Notes under the pieces: generated by a model
Databases searched by the model: none
What the model was told of the DNA's origin: nothing
The model's input: only the letters and a program-made list of their open reading frames with translations
Position numbers and translations under genes: made by a program
In this document: piece by piece, positions 6,625 through 6,646 of the stretch
Layout: each line of letters starts with the position of its first letter
Position numbering within the stretch: the stretch's first letter is position 1
From: Microcaldota archaeon
GTDB taxonomy: Archaea > Micrarchaeota > Micrarchaeia > Micrarchaeales > Micrarchaeaceae
Direction of reading: 5' to 3'
Assembly: GCA_021812105.1 (NCBI GenBank)
Contig: JAKAOQ010000038.1
Coordinates: forward strand, 1 to 6,646
Length of the DNA: 6,646 nucleotides

Positions 6625-6634
6625 TCTCTTCTCC
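6618..6634 (+). other. 23S processing stem, 3' arm
   Basis: Complement of 3761-3777: TTGTAAGTCTCTTCTCC pairs base for base with GGAGAAGAGGCTTACAA. Positions 6618-6624 close mature helix 1, and the remainder is trailer. The perfect long-range match shows that the gene is intact from end to end and was selected to fold as a precursor. Confidence 0.85.
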
Positions 6635-6638
6635 GTTC

Positions 6639-6645
6639 TTTTTTT
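6639..6645 (+). terminator. Oligo-T terminator after 23S
   Basis: Seven consecutive T lie 4 nt after the processing stem, in the context GTTCTTTTTTTG. Archaeal RNA polymerase terminates at such T tracts, so the transcript probably ends here without a cotranscribed 5S or tRNA. The window stops at 6646, so what follows cannot be seen. Confidence 0.55.
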
Positions 6646-6646
6646 G

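Overview
The window looks archaeal, probably a small-genome, DPANN-like lineage living in an acidic or otherwise Thermoplasma/Sulfolobus-type community. This rests on an archaeal TruD, a superoxide dismutase that closely resembles the Sulfolobus/Thermoplasma iron enzymes, archaeal TATA-like boxes (TTATAA, TATTTAA, TTTAAATA) upstream of genes, and a 23S rRNA of archaeal layout that is shorter and more divergent than usual. I would guess Micrarchaeota or a relative. No phylogeny could be run, so this is inference.

Layout. 1-1182 (minus) is a nearly complete truD, tRNA pseudouridine synthase, whose last few residues lie beyond the left edge. A 92-bp divergent promoter region separates it from sod (1275-1913, plus), an Fe-type superoxide dismutase. 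sod converges, with 4 bp between stop codons, on a 528-residue polytopic membrane protein (1918-3504, minus) that looks like a GT-C glycosyltransferase (PMT/GT39-like) with a sequon- and tyrosine-rich C-terminal domain. Its GTG start directly abuts the TAG of a short in-frame upstream ORF (3505-3555). Positions 3505-3770 hold divergent promoters and the structured leader of the rRNA transcript. About 3771-6624 (plus) is a full-length 23S rRNA bracketed by a 17-bp processing stem and followed by a T7 tract that probably terminates transcription.

How it fits together. The protein genes share no obvious pathway: tRNA modification, oxidative-stress defence and cell-surface glycosylation. The 23S gene stands alone. 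No 16S or tRNA lies upstream, where a divergent gene sits instead, so the rRNA genes are unlinked as in Thermoplasmatales and some DPANN archaea.

The most unusual content is the 23S rRNA. By eye alignment to E. coli numbering, several nearly invariant positions of the peptidyl transferase centre, P-loop, A-loop, H69 and sarcin-ricin loop differ. Several paired positions have changed together, which argues for a real, fast-evolving rRNA rather than random decay. A degenerate second copy or local sequence error remains possible.
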